DNA of 52,930 nt from CAXBNV01 sp963977185 (GTDB lineage: Bacteria; Pseudomonadota; Gammaproteobacteria; JAGOUU01): contig CAXBNV010000011.1 of assembly GCA_963977185.1 (NCBI GenBank), positions 1-52,930 of the forward strand. Reading direction: 5' to 3'. Position 1 is the first letter of the stretch; each line of letters begins with the position of its first letter. Both the position numbers and the translations under genes were made by a program. Shown piece after piece: positions 1 through 8,573 of this stretch. The notes beneath the pieces were generated by a model. It was not told where the DNA came from and ran no database searches. It saw only the letters and a program-made list of their open reading frames with translations.

Positions 1-242
1 CTAATTCTTTATATCTAATTCTTTTCCTTTTTTGATTTATTTCGTTATTATACTTTTTGTTTTTTTATATATATTTTCATAATCTTTAGTTTTTCTAGTT
101 GCTAAAGTATTGATGCTGTATGCACTCCGGATTTTTTTGGGTATAATGATGAATTAAAATTACAATATAGAAGCCAAATTCTAGTGTTGGGTGTTCTATT
201 AAGTGGAAGCATTAAAAATAATTATAAAATTAAGGAAGGGAC
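1..242. other. Leader region upstream of tktA
   Basis: No gene is visible in these 242 bases. They are extremely A+T-rich and open with two close copies of CTAATTCTTT (from 1 and from 15). A TATAAT at 142-147 could be the -10 element for tktA, but no convincing -35 lies at the right distance. An AAGGA at 232-236 is the tktA ribosome binding site. Confidence 0.5.
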
Positions 243-2315
243 ATGATTGAAGGCATGGCTGTGAAAAAACAAGAACAAAAATTAAGTTATAAAGAGCTAA
301 GTAATTGCTTAAGAATTTTATCTATCGATGCTGTTGAAAGAGCACAATCAGGACATCCTGGAGCTCCTATGGGCATGGCTGATATAGCAACTGTTTTGTG
401 GAAAGATTTTTTTAAAGTAAATCCTAAAAATCCTAGCTGGATTAATAGAGATAGATTTATTTTATCTAATGGTCATGCCTCAGCTTTACTTTATTCTTTA
501 TTACATTTAACTGGTTATGATTTAAGCTTGGATGAAATTAAAAATTTTAGACAGTTAGGTTCAAAAACTCCAGGACATCCTGAAACTCATATAACTCCAG
601 GTATTGAAGTTACAACAGGACCTTTAGGTCAAGGTTTTGCGAATAGTATTGGTATTGCTTTAGCGCAAAATAATTTAAAAGCTAAATATAATAAAGATAA
701 TTTTACATTATTTGATTATAGTACTTATGTATTTTTAGGTGATGGTTGCTTAATGGAAGGTATTTCTCATGAAGCTGCATCTTTAGCTGGAAATTTAAAT
801 TTAAATAATTTAATAGCATTTTGGGATAATAATAAAATATCTATTGATGGCGAAACTCAGTCATGGTTTTCTGAAGATGTGGCCAAAAGATTTTTATCTT
901 ATGGTTGGCATGTTATTGAAAATATAGATGGTCATAATCATGATGCTATTTATGATGCTATAAGTAAGGCTAAAAAAGTACTAAATAAGCCTTGTTTAAT
1001 TATTTGTAATACTCAAATAGGTTATGGATCTTTAACTAAAGCCAATACATCAGCAGTACATGGTGCTCCTTTAGGTGAAGGTGAAATAAAAGAAGTTAGA
1101 AAAAACCTTAATTGGAATTATGAACCATTTGATATTCCTAATGAGTATTATCTTGAGTTTGATAAAACTATATCTGGAGATATTTTAGAAAAAGATTGGA
1201 ATGCTTTGTTTGCAAAATATGAATCAATGTATCCTGATTTAGCAAAAGAAATACTAAGAAGATCTCATCATATTTTACCAGAAAAATTTGAAGATTTATT
1301 TAAAGAAAAAATAAAAGAAAATTATGAGCAAGTAAAATCTATTGCAACTAGAAAAGCATCAAAAAGTTTTTTGGATAATTTCATGCCTTATTTTCCTGAA
1401 ATAATAGGCGGATCGGCTGATTTGAGCGAATCTAATGGAAGTTTATTTAAAAATGCTGAAATTATTAATTCTAATAATGAATTAGCAGGAAATTACATTC
1501 ATTATGGAGTCAGAGAATTTGCTATGGCGGCTATTGCTAATGGCCTTGCTGCTACAGATTTATTTATTCCCTACGTAGCCACTTTTTTAACTTTTATTGA
1601 TTATGCGCGTAATGCTATTAGAATGTCGGCATTAATGCAAAAAAATGTTATTTATATTTTAACTCATGATTCAATTGGTCTTGGCGAAGATGGTCCAACA
1701 CATCAGCCTATTGAACATTTAACTATGCTTCGGGCAACACCTAATTTAAATACATGGCGTCCAGCTGATGTAGTTGAAACTTATGTTGCATGGTATGAGG
1801 CTATATCCGAAAAAAATACTCCTTCAGCATTAATTTTAACCAGACAAAATTTAGATACTATTGATATTAAAAATATAGATTTTAATAATCATATAGAAAA
1901 TGTTAAAAAAGGTGCTTATATAGTAAATGAATTTAATGTTAAAGATAATAAAATAGATTTATTGTTTATAGCGACAGGCTCAGAAGTTAAATTAGCTATT
2001 GATGCTGCCAGTATGATTTTAAATGATAAAAAAGAAAAAAAATATTCTATCAGAATAGTCTCGATGCCTTGTGTTGAAAAGTTTGGAATGCAAAAGATTC
2101 AATATCAAAATACTATAATTCCTAACGATGTTAAAAATACTATTACTATAGAGGCTGGAGCAGGATTAGGCTGGTATAAGTATATTAAAAATAAAGGTAA
2201 GGTTATTAGTATTGATACTTATGGTGAATCAGGAAAAGCCAATGATTTATTTAAGCATTTTGGATTCACAAAAGAAAATGTATATAATGAAGCAATCAAA
2301 TTATTAGAAGTATAA
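243..2315 (+). CDS. tktA: Transketolase
   Basis: Thiamine-diphosphate enzyme of the non-oxidative pentose phosphate pathway that moves two-carbon ketol units between sugar phosphates in the cytoplasm. The 690-residue product is slightly longer than the usual 660-670. The N-terminal cofactor region has GHPGAPMGM at about residues 37-45. The TPP motif runs from GDG at 166-168 to the NN pair at 196-197. The middle pyrimidine-binding domain carries the GLGEDGPTHQP signature typical of transketolase. An AAGGA six bases upstream supports the ATG at 243; a second in-frame ATG at 255 would remove four residues. gapA follows after 16 bases, so the two are probably co-transcribed. In relatives such as Coxiella and Francisella this pair is normally followed by pgk, pyk and fba, which are absent here. 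Confidence 0.97.
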   Translation: MIEGMAVKKQEQKLSYKELSNCLRILSIDAVERAQSGHPGAPMGMADIATVLWKDFFKVNPKNPSWINRDRFILSNGHASALLYSLLHLTGYDLSLDEIKNFRQLGSKTPGHPETHITPGIEVTTGPLGQGFANSIGIALAQNNLKAKYNKDNFTLFDYSTYVFLGDGCLMEGISHEAASLAGNLNLNNLIAFWDNNKISIDGETQSWFSEDVAKRFLSYGWHVIENIDGHNHDAIYDAISKAKKVLNKPCLIICNTQIGYGSLTKANTSAVHGAPLGEGEIKEVRKNLNWNYEPFDIPNEYYLEFDKTISGDILEKDWNALFAKYESMYPDLAKEILRRSHHILPEKFEDLFKEKIKENYEQVKSIATRKASKSFLDNFMPYFPEIIGGSADLSESNGSLFKNAEIINSNNELAGNYIHYGVREFAMAAIANGLAATDLFIPYVATFLTFIDYARNAIRMSALMQKNVIYILTHDSIGLGEDGPTHQPIEHLTMLRATPNLNTWRPADVVETYVAWYEAISEKNTPSALILTRQNLDTIDIKNIDFNNHIENVKKGAYIVNEFNVKDNKIDLLFIATGSEVKLAIDAASMILNDKKEKKYSIRIVSMPCVEKFGMQKIQYQNTIIPNDVKNTITIEAGAGLGWYKYIKNKGKVISIDTYGESGKANDLFKHFGFTKENVYNEAIKLLEV

Positions 2316-2331
2316 ATTAAAGGAATTAGCA

Positions 2332-3345
2332 ATGACAGTTAAGTTAGCGATTAATGGTTTTGGAAGAATTGGACGTAATATTGTTAGAGCATTATATGAG
2401 TCAGATTATATTACTAAATATTTTCAGATAGTTGCAATTAATGATGTAGGCAAAACAGAGGTTAATACACATCTTTTAAAATATGATACGGTTCATGGGC
2501 AATTTATTAAGGATGTGGAATTATCTGGTGATTATTTAAATATAGATGAAACTTCTATAAAAATGATTTCAACAAAAGATCCTAAAGAGCTTCCATGGAA
2601 AGAGTTAGGCGTAGATTTGGTTCTTGAGTGTACAGGAGCTTTTAATTCAAGGGACAAAGCTCAATTACATATAGATGCAGGTGCAAAAAAAGTATTAATT
2701 TCAGCGCCTGCGGGTAGCGATGTTGATGCAACTATAGTGTATGGAGTAAATCATTCTATATTAAAAGATAAAGATATTATCGTATCAAATGCATCATGTA
2801 CTACAAATTGTTTGGCACCAGTTGTTAAAGTTTTACATGAAAATTTTGGAGTAGAGTATGGCTTGATGAATACTGTACATGCTTACACGAATGATCAAAA
2901 CTTAACTGATTCTAATCATACTGATTTTAGACGTGCAAGAGCCGCAACACAGTCAATTATTCCTGCAAACACAGGTGCGGCAGCTGCCATAGGATTAGTT
3001 TTACCAGAATTAGATGGTAAATTAGATGGTTTTGCTGTAAGAGTTCCTGTGATTAATGTATCTTTGGTAGACTTTACTTTTATTAGTAAAAAAGTATCAA
3101 ATATTGATGAAGTTAATGCTGCAATGTATACAGCATCAAAAGGAGAGCTTAAAAATATTTTAGGATATAATAGCAAACCATTAGTTTCTACTGATTTTAA
3201 TCATACCAAAGAGTCTTCTATTTTTGATGCAACTCAAACTAAAATAAAAGGCAATCTTATAAAGGTATTATCTTGGTATGATAACGAGTGGGGATTTTCT
3301 AATAGAATGATAGATACTGCTCGAGTAATGATGGGTTTAGAATAA
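2332..3345 (+). CDS. gapA: Glyceraldehyde-3-phosphate dehydrogenase, type I
   Basis: Glycolytic and gluconeogenic enzyme that oxidises glyceraldehyde 3-phosphate to 1,3-bisphosphoglycerate. The 337-residue length is normal. The nucleotide-binding NGFGRIGRN is at residues 8-16. The catalytic cysteine is C156 in SCTTNC and the partner histidine is H183 in HAYTNDQ. The HAYTNDQ sequence argues for GAPDH rather than erythrose-4-phosphate dehydrogenase, which has HSAMHDQ there. Asp38 after the second Rossmann strand suggests NAD+ preference. AAAGGAATTAGC precedes the ATG. It is downstream of tktA and converges on an unknown membrane protein whose stop lies 11 bases away, so the expected pgk neighbour is missing. 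Confidence 0.97.
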   Translation: MTVKLAINGFGRIGRNIVRALYESDYITKYFQIVAINDVGKTEVNTHLLKYDTVHGQFIKDVELSGDYLNIDETSIKMISTKDPKELPWKELGVDLVLECTGAFNSRDKAQLHIDAGAKKVLISAPAGSDVDATIVYGVNHSILKDKDIIVSNASCTTNCLAPVVKVLHENFGVEYGLMNTVHAYTNDQNLTDSNHTDFRRARAATQSIIPANTGAAAAIGLVLPELDGKLDGFAVRVPVINVSLVDFTFISKKVSNIDEVNAAMYTASKGELKNILGYNSKPLVSTDFNHTKESSIFDATQTKIKGNLIKVLSWYDNEWGFSNRMIDTARVMMGLE

Positions 3346-3356
3346 TAAATTAGTTT

Positions 3357-5006
3357 TTAGTTTCTAAATTTTAATTTACTAAACAAATCATGTTCAACAG
3401 CCCCAGTTTCAAAAATTGCTGCTATAAGCATCTTTGCCATGTCAATAAACATGACACCGGAATGGGGCTCTAAATGACTGATTATCTTTCTTGATACAGA
3501 TGTTGCACCGTTATTATTTTCAGGCTTTATATTATTAGCAATAAATTGAGTAAACTGATTATTATAATTGTAACCGAAAATTTTATAATTTATAGAGTTT
3601 TTGTTTGTATTATTAGAATCAATAATATCTTGCTTAAGTATTGTAGTAGATATTTCCTGAGTATGACAATCCGAAGTTTTTTCTAATGCTTTACATTTTG
3701 ATTTTCGATAGTTACTAAGATGTTCGCTTTCTAATTCTACTGCAGTTAAGGCTTCTTCTTCATTATCACATTTATGAATAATTAAGTCTTTTAAAAAAAT
3801 TCTTATATTTTTAAGCATTAAATAAATATTACTAGCAGAGATGGTCACAAGTCCTATAATTGAGCCATATAGAAAAATACTTTGAGTATATTTTGAAAAA
3901 TTATATAAGTTATTTATTACATAATGATTAAGTAATGCGTCTTTAGATGAGTCAAAAATTATATCAGCAGTGTAATATAATAAAGCAAGTCCTGAGGCTG
4001 TAACTAGAAAGTTTAATACAGCATTAGCTAATTTTATTACAATATTATTATTATTATCAAAAGGCTCAATAAATAATATTTCACAGATTCTGTTAAATTT
4101 ATATTTTAAGCTTTTATAACTTAATAAATGAGATAGATCTTGATAGAAAAATATTGAACAGCTAATAGATGAGATTGTACCCAAAATTAAATTAAAATAA
4201 GGGATAATTGTTGGTAGTGTTCCTGTAAAACATAGTACAGTACTTGCTGCAGCAATTGAAATAGTAGCTAAAATAATATTTTTAATTGTAGTAATTGGAT
4301 CATAAAAAAAATTTTTAAAGCCTTTTGATATTCCTGCATGCGTAAAAAAAGTAGAAAGATTTTTTTCTATTAAATCAAAATTATTAGCAAGTAAAGTGAA
4401 TCCTAAGGAAAAGCTCACTATTGTTGCAACTAAAGGGTTGCACAAGTTTGAATGTACTAGAACAGATTCTAGAAATAAACTTATTGTAATATTTTGAGTG
4501 GCCCAGCTTGCATAAGTTAATATAATGGCCGGAGTTTTAATAGTGGCCTTATAATTTGTTGCTGTTTCTTTGATGTTTTTATATAATTCCCATGTATTAT
4601 CAGTAAAATCATCAACTAGATTATAAACGGCATTATCTATATGATTTTTAGAATTTTTAAATATGCTTTTATAGTCATGCTCTCTTGAGAGTCTGTTAAA
4701 CCTGATTTTCAGAGTTCTTAATAAAATTTTAACTAGTTCGTTTGATGTTTCATCAGATACATCAAATACAGTATTTATATCTAGTAAAAAGGCTTTTATA
4801 TTAGTTAAAAATTGTATTGGTTCTTCGCTTGACTTGGCTTGGTTGTATATTGTGTTTAATTGTTCAATATCTACTAATAATTTAGATTTAATTTTTTTAG
4901 AGAGAGTTTTGTTATCTTCTATATTACAGGTAAGCCAGTATAATAATAAATTACTATATTCTAGAGTTTCTAAATAATCTTTAGTCTGAAATTTGATATC
5001 TAGCAT
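3357..5006 (-). CDS. Unknown polytopic membrane protein (549 aa)
   Basis: I do not recognise a family. The first 150 residues are predicted helical and soluble. Hydrophobic segments follow near residues 157-183, 189-207, 243-285, 326-350 and 376-398, in two groups separated by a charged loop near 290-325. The C-terminal 150 residues are hydrophilic and Asn/Ser-rich, then close with a short hydrophobic stretch near 516-532. No signal peptide or catalytic motif is evident. Its own near-consensus promoter lies about 40 bases upstream. It sits alone between gapA and the SRP RNA/dnaX block, where relatives do not usually carry a gene. Residues 156-177 resemble residues 289-310 of the 694-residue protein encoded at 41072-43156, without gaps. 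A role at the host interface is possible but unproven. Confidence 0.8.
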   Translation of the reverse strand: MLDIKFQTKDYLETLEYSNLLLYWLTCNIEDNKTLSKKIKSKLLVDIEQLNTIYNQAKSSEEPIQFLTNIKAFLLDINTVFDVSDETSNELVKILLRTLKIRFNRLSREHDYKSIFKNSKNHIDNAVYNLVDDFTDNTWELYKNIKETATNYKATIKTPAIILTYASWATQNITISLFLESVLVHSNLCNPLVATIVSFSLGFTLLANNFDLIEKNLSTFFTHAGISKGFKNFFYDPITTIKNIILATISIAAASTVLCFTGTLPTIIPYFNLILGTISSISCSIFFYQDLSHLLSYKSLKYKFNRICEILFIEPFDNNNNIVIKLANAVLNFLVTASGLALLYYTADIIFDSSKDALLNHYVINNLYNFSKYTQSIFLYGSIIGLVTISASNIYLMLKNIRIFLKDLIIHKCDNEEEALTAVELESEHLSNYRKSKCKALEKTSDCHTQEISTTILKQDIIDSNNTNKNSINYKIFGYNYNNQFTQFIANNIKPENNNGATSVSRKIISHLEPHSGVMFIDMAKMLIAAIFETGAVEHDLFSKLKFRN

Positions 5007-5046
5007 GTTTTTAATTTATTTGTGGTGTTTTTATCTAGAGCCTTGC

Positions 5047-5075
5047 ATTATAGTATGATTCATAACTAATGTCTA
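5047..5075 (-). promoter_or_regulatory. Sigma70-type promoter for the 549-aa gene
   Basis: On the minus strand TAGACA (5070-5075, five of six consensus bases) is followed after exactly 17 bases by a perfect TATAAT (5047-5052). Transcription would start near 5040, leaving a leader of about 34 bases before the ATG at 5006. Confidence 0.65.
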
Positions 5076-5154
5076 GCGAGTTTTAATGACACAATATCTA
5101 AAATAACTTTGCATCTAGATATAAAATCTTATAGAATATCACTGTAAAGCCAAT

Positions 5155-5270
5155 GGCAAGTTCAGCCAACTCTCTCGCAATATGAAGATTGTGAACCCCG
5201 TCAGATCCGGAAGGAAGCAGCGGTAGCGATTTGAATATGTGCCGAGATGTAGGGGGTTGAGCTGCCACCC
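5155..5270 (+). ncRNA. ffs: Small signal recognition particle RNA (4.5S RNA)
   Basis: RNA scaffold of the bacterial SRP, which binds Ffh and delivers ribosomes translating membrane proteins to FtsY. The highly conserved Ffh-binding region is present: GTCAGATCCGGAAGGAAGCA at 5200-5219 and GTGCCGAGATGTAGG on the 3' side. The ends pair: GGCA at 5155 with TGCC near 5266, and GTTCAGCC (from 5160) with GGTTGAGC (5255-5262), giving the expected long hairpin of about 115 nucleotides. It lies about 30 bases upstream of dnaX, a common location in gammaproteobacteria. A possible promoter is TTGCAT (5109-5114), 17 bases, TAGAAT (5132-5137), but it is weak. The exact ends are uncertain by several bases. 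Confidence 0.93.
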
Positions 5271-5301
5271 TTTATTTAAATCATTTCAAAAATAAACACC
5301 C

Positions 5302-7017
5302 ATGAGTTATCAAGCTTTAGCAAGGACGTTAAGACCAAAAGACTTTACCAGTATTGTAGGACAAGAGCATGTGGTACAAGCTTTACAAAATTCTATCAAA
5401 AAAAATATGCTACATCATGCATATTTATTTTCAGGAACAAGAGGTGTTGGTAAAACAACAATAGCAAGAATTTTTGCAAAATGTTTAAATTGTGAAGCTG
5501 GATTAACTAGTACTCCTTGTGGAACATGTAATTCTTGTGTCAGTATCGATAATCATAGTTTTCCTGATTTAATAGAAATAGATGCTGCATCTAAAACTAA
5601 AGTTGAAGATACCAGAGAGTTATTAGAAAGCGTTATGTATGCGCCAGTATTAGGTCGGTATAAAGTCTATATTATTGATGAAGTTCACATGCTATCGACA
5701 CATAGTTTTAATGCCTTTTTAAAGACTTTAGAAGAGCCTCCAGAGCATGTAAAGTTTATTCTTGCAACAACGGATCCTAAAAAATTACCTATTACAGTAT
5801 TATCTAGATGCTTACAGTTTAATTTACGTCATGCAACTCAAGGTAATTTAGTGGTGTTATTGCAAAAAATATTGCAAGAAAGAAATATAAACTATGATAA
5901 AGCCGCAGTTAATATTATCGCAAGACAAGCAAATGGTAGTATCAGAGATTTATTAAGCATAACAGAGCAAGTTATAGCTTTAGATGATAAGACCTTGTCT
6001 ATTGATAGTGTAGAATTAATGTTGGGTAATGTATCTTATTTAGATATAGTAGATTTGATTAATTTAGTAATCAAAAACAATTCAAAAGCAGTTTTTGAAA
6101 AATTAAATAAAATGCTCGCAAATAATATTGATTTTAGTTTATTTTTAGAGCAGCTTTTAGAGGTTTTGCATAATTTAATAGTAATTCAACATATAAATAA
6201 TGTTAATGAAAAGTCTGTTCCAGAATATAAAAATACTTTTTTTGATTATATTTCTAATGAGTATTTAATAGATATTATAAATAAAATATCTCCAGAAAAT
6301 TTACAATTTTATTATCAAACAACTCAGCTTGCATATAAAGATTTAGAGTTTATGCCGGATCCCTTCATGGTTGTTGAAATGGCTTTTTTGAGAATGTTAG
6401 CTTTTTATTGTGATTTTAATTTAGATAAAAAACAAGATGATAAAAATGTAGTAATAGATAGTAAAGTTGTAAATAATTCAGAAGTTAAGCATAACCTAGT
6501 TGTAAAAGAAGAGCAGATTCAAGTAAAAAGTTCTCAATTCAATAATACTCAAGTAGATAAAATTCAAAATAAATCTGATGAAAAATCAGATTTAAATAAT
6601 ACTCAAGAAAATATACAAGGAAATGATTTTGATTGGGTTAGTTTAGTGGAACAGTTGAATTTACGTGGTTTAGAAAAGCAGCTGATTGAGCATTTGGAAT
6701 TTAATAATTTTTCAAATAAGGTTATTAGTTTAAATCTAAGCAAAAGCATGAGTTGTTTACTCACAACTTCAAGAAAGCAAGATTTAGAGAGTAAAATATC
6801 TAATTTGTTGAAATATAAGATAAAATTAGACGTAAACACATCAAGTGAATCTGTTAGTAATTCAATAGCAGCAAAAAACACAGTTAATTTTCAAAAAAAA
6901 CAACAATCAGCCATTGAAAATATCAAACAAGACCCTCATGTTAAGGAACTAGTTAATGTTTTTGATGCAAAAATTAATTTTAATAATATAGAATTTATAG
7001 ACGATAATGAAAAATAA
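5302..7017 (+). CDS. dnaX: DNA polymerase III subunits tau/gamma
   Basis: Clamp-loader ATPase that loads the sliding clamp and, as tau, couples the polymerases to the helicase. Length is 571 residues (E. coli 643). The AAA+ core has Walker A GTRGVGKT at 45-52, zinc-binding cysteines 64, 73, 76 and 79, Walker B DEVH at 126-129 and the SRC motif at 168-170. The conserved N-terminus MSYQALAR fixes the start, although no clear ribosome binding site is seen. Clamp-loader domain III ends near residue 365. A charged low-complexity linker follows, then a tau-type C-terminal region from about 440. An A6 run at codons 376-377 is followed immediately by a -1-frame stop, which could yield a gamma-like short form. 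ybaB and recR follow, as in E. coli. Confidence 0.96.
   Translation: MSYQALARTLRPKDFTSIVGQEHVVQALQNSIKKNMLHHAYLFSGTRGVGKTTIARIFAKCLNCEAGLTSTPCGTCNSCVSIDNHSFPDLIEIDAASKTKVEDTRELLESVMYAPVLGRYKVYIIDEVHMLSTHSFNAFLKTLEEPPEHVKFILATTDPKKLPITVLSRCLQFNLRHATQGNLVVLLQKILQERNINYDKAAVNIIARQANGSIRDLLSITEQVIALDDKTLSIDSVELMLGNVSYLDIVDLINLVIKNNSKAVFEKLNKMLANNIDFSLFLEQLLEVLHNLIVIQHINNVNEKSVPEYKNTFFDYISNEYLIDIINKISPENLQFYYQTTQLAYKDLEFMPDPFMVVEMAFLRMLAFYCDFNLDKKQDDKNVVIDSKVVNNSEVKHNLVVKEEQIQVKSSQFNNTQVDKIQNKSDEKSDLNNTQENIQGNDFDWVSLVEQLNLRGLEKQLIEHLEFNNFSNKVISLNLSKSMSCLLTTSRKQDLESKISNLLKYKIKLDVNTSSESVSNSIAAKNTVNFQKKQQSAIENIKQDPHVKELVNVFDAKINFNNIEFIDDNEK
6427..6440 (+). other. Candidate slippage site for a short gamma form of DnaX
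   Basis: Six consecutive A bases (6427-6432) form two in-frame AAA lysine codons. A -1 slip would read ACA AGA and then TGA at 6438-6440, ending a product of about 379 residues just after clamp-loader domain III. E. coli makes gamma with a similar slip followed closely by a -1 stop. The heptamer here is T AAA AAA rather than A AAA AAG, so tRNA slippage would be less favourable, and A runs are common in this genome. Confidence 0.3.
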
Positions 7018-7034
7018 AAACTTAAGCAAGTTTT
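7017..7034 (+). terminator. Weak hairpin after dnaX
   Basis: AAAACTT (7017-7023) can pair with AAGTTTT (7028-7034) across the loop AAGC, followed by AATTTT. It overlaps the dnaX stop codon. The stem is short and A+T-rich, so it may be only a weak terminator or chance. Confidence 0.25.
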
Positions 7035-7161
7035 AATTTTAGTTATATATAATTATTGTTATATTAAGTTTTGATATTAATTTTTAGTTTTAGGAATTAT
7101 TAAACAGGATCGTTTTTAATTAATATTTTATAATAATTTATTTAAAAGAGGACAACTCATT

Positions 7162-7500
7162 ATGAACGCAGATTTATCAGATTTCATGAAAAACATGAAA
7201 AAAATGCAAGACAATATTCAAACAGCACAAGGCGAATTAGTTAATAAAAATATTATTGGTGATGCTGCATCTGGAGCTGTTCGTGTTTTATTAAATGGCA
7301 GATTCGATGTTAAACGTGTTAAAATTTCTCCAGAAATGATGAAAGAACCTGTTAATGTTCTTGAAGAAGCTATTGCTTCTGCGTTTAATTCTGCTGTAAA
7401 ACAAATTGAAGATTTCTCAAAACAAAAAATGTCAGGATTAATGGAAGGCGTTCAATTACCTGAAGGTATGGCTGATAAAGGCGAAGATGATTCTTTATAA
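7162..7500 (+). CDS. ybaB: Nucleoid-associated protein YbaB/EbfC
   Basis: Small dimeric DNA-binding protein of the YbaB/EbfC family, nearly always found between dnaX and recR. The 112-residue length is standard. Family features include the N-terminal helix rich in Met and Lys (MKNMKKMQDNIQ), the central beta region with VRVLLNGRFDVKRVKI, and the late helix with QKMSGLMEGVQLPEGM. AGAGGA about ten bases upstream of the ATG is a good ribosome binding site. The gap of 144 bases after dnaX leaves room for its own promoter, and a TATAAT lies at 7129-7134. recR follows after 25 bases. Confidence 0.95.
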   Translation: MNADLSDFMKNMKKMQDNIQTAQGELVNKNIIGDAASGAVRVLLNGRFDVKRVKISPEMMKEPVNVLEEAIASAFNSAVKQIEDFSKQKMSGLMEGVQLPEGMADKGEDDSL

Positions 7501-7525
7501 GGAATAATAATTAAGTTGATATATT

Positions 7526-8152
7526 TTGAAAGCCAACAATAGTTATAGTAGGAATATAAATAATTTAATTGATGCTTTGCAGTCACTGCCAGGAGTAGGT
7601 TTTAAAAGTGCTCAAAGAATGGCTTTTTATTTATTAGAGCATGACAGAGATGCTGCAATCATATTGCAAGATAGTCTCTGTCAGGCTTTATCTAAAGTTT
7701 TTAAGTGTAAAAACTGTCGTAATCTTACTGAACAAACTTTATGTCATATTTGTGTTGATACTAATAGAGATAATACTTTATTATGTATTGTTGAAACACC
7801 ATCAGATATAGCTGCTATTGAGAATATAGGTGTTTATAAAGGCTTATATTTTGTGCTCATGGGTAAACTGTCTCCTTTGGATGGAATAGGTCCTGAAGAA
7901 TTGGGTTTAGATTTATTCGAAAAAACTATTAATAGTAAAAAAGATAATCTTAAAGAAATAGTTTTAGCTACTAATTTAACAGTAGAAGGTGAAGCAACCG
8001 CTCATTATATAGTTAATATTTTAAATAATATTAAAGATACTAATATAAAAATATCTAGAATAGCCCATGGTGTGCCATTTGGGGGCGAATTAGAATATTT
8101 AGATTCAAATACATTAGCTCAGGCTTTTATCTCAAGAAATACAGTCAATTAG
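7526..8152 (+). CDS. recR: Recombination mediator RecR
   Basis: Acts with RecO (and RecF) to load RecA onto SSB-covered single-stranded gaps. The 208-residue product has the N-terminal helix-hairpin-helix (LPGVGFKSAQRMAF, residues 21-34), a four-cysteine zinc site at C61, C64, C73 and C76, and a Toprim domain beginning with IVETPSDIAAIE. The C-terminal HGVPFGGELEYLD completes the family signature. No ATG occurs before the conserved region, so the start is taken as TTG at 7526. That fits the E. coli length but lacks a strong ribosome binding site. It is probably translated from the ybaB transcript. Confidence 0.95.
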   Translation: MKANNSYSRNINNLIDALQSLPGVGFKSAQRMAFYLLEHDRDAAIILQDSLCQALSKVFKCKNCRNLTEQTLCHICVDTNRDNTLLCIVETPSDIAAIENIGVYKGLYFVLMGKLSPLDGIGPEELGLDLFEKTINSKKDNLKEIVLATNLTVEGEATAHYIVNILNNIKDTNIKISRIAHGVPFGGELEYLDSNTLAQAFISRNTVN

Positions 8153-8172
8153 CTTTTTTTAATTTATTGACA

Positions 8173-8202
8173 TTGGCATTGGTATTAAATATTGCTTATA
8201 AT
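8173..8202 (+). promoter_or_regulatory. Promoter for the small lipoprotein gene
   Basis: TTGGCA (8173-8178) is followed after 18 bases by a perfect TATAAT (8197-8202). The start codon is about 70 bases downstream, preceded by AAAAGGAAT as ribosome binding site. Confidence 0.5.
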
Positions 8203-8273
8203 ATTGATAATGTTAAATCAGTAACTTTTTTTTAACAATCAAAAATAAATAATTTAATTTTAAAAGGAATTTT

Positions 8274-8573
8274 ATGAAGAAAATTTTAGTTACAGCTGGT
8301 TCTATTTTATTAGCGGCATCATTATTGTTATCTTGCGAAAAAGAAAATGTTGAAAAGTCTGAAAATAAAGCAGATGAATCTGTTCAAAAAGTAGATGAGT
8401 CTTCGCAAAAAGCAAATGAGGATACTCAGAAAAAATCAAATAATATTTTTGATGAAACAAAAAAGAAAGCTTCTGAAACTGCAAAGAAAGTAGATGATTC
8501 TGTACAAAAAACAGTTGATTCTGCAAAGAAAAAAATAGAAGAAGCTAAACAAGAAGCAAAAGATAAATTATAA
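8274..8573 (+). CDS. Small Lys/Glu-rich lipoprotein
   Basis: The 99-residue product begins with MKKI, a hydrophobic segment to residue 20 and a lipobox LLSC with Cys21, so it is a predicted lipoprotein processed by Lgt, LspA and Lnt (lnt is in this window). Residue +2 is Glu, so the Asp-type inner-membrane retention signal is absent and outer-membrane sorting is likely. The remaining 79 residues are charged, with loosely repeated pieces resembling DESVQKVDESSQK and KKVDDSVQKTVDSAKKK, and should form one long amphipathic helix. It differs from Lpp because it lacks the terminal lysine motif. It stands alone with its own promoter. Function unknown; an abundant envelope spacer or stress protein is possible. 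Confidence 0.85.
   Translation: MKKILVTAGSILLAASLLLSCEKENVEKSENKADESVQKVDESSQKANEDTQKKSNNIFDETKKKASETAKKVDDSVQKTVDSAKKKIEEAKQEAKDKL

Noticed and set aside
1..25. Two close copies of CTAATTCTTT at the window start
   Set aside because: Short, A+T-rich and cut by the window edge, so no structure can be judged.
2916..3176. Open frame on the strand opposite gapA, and similar frames opposite guaA, enolase, pyrG and others
   Set aside because: These are antisense shadows of strongly conserved genes, without their own start signals or recognisable products.
6893..6900. A8 run near the end of dnaX as a frameshift site
   Set aside because: A slip here would only alter the last 40 or so residues of tau and would not create a gamma-like form.
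8167..8202. TTGACA at 8167-8172 as -35 for the TATAAT at 8197
   Set aside because: The spacer would be 24 bases. TTGGCA at 8173-8178 with an 18-base spacer fits better.
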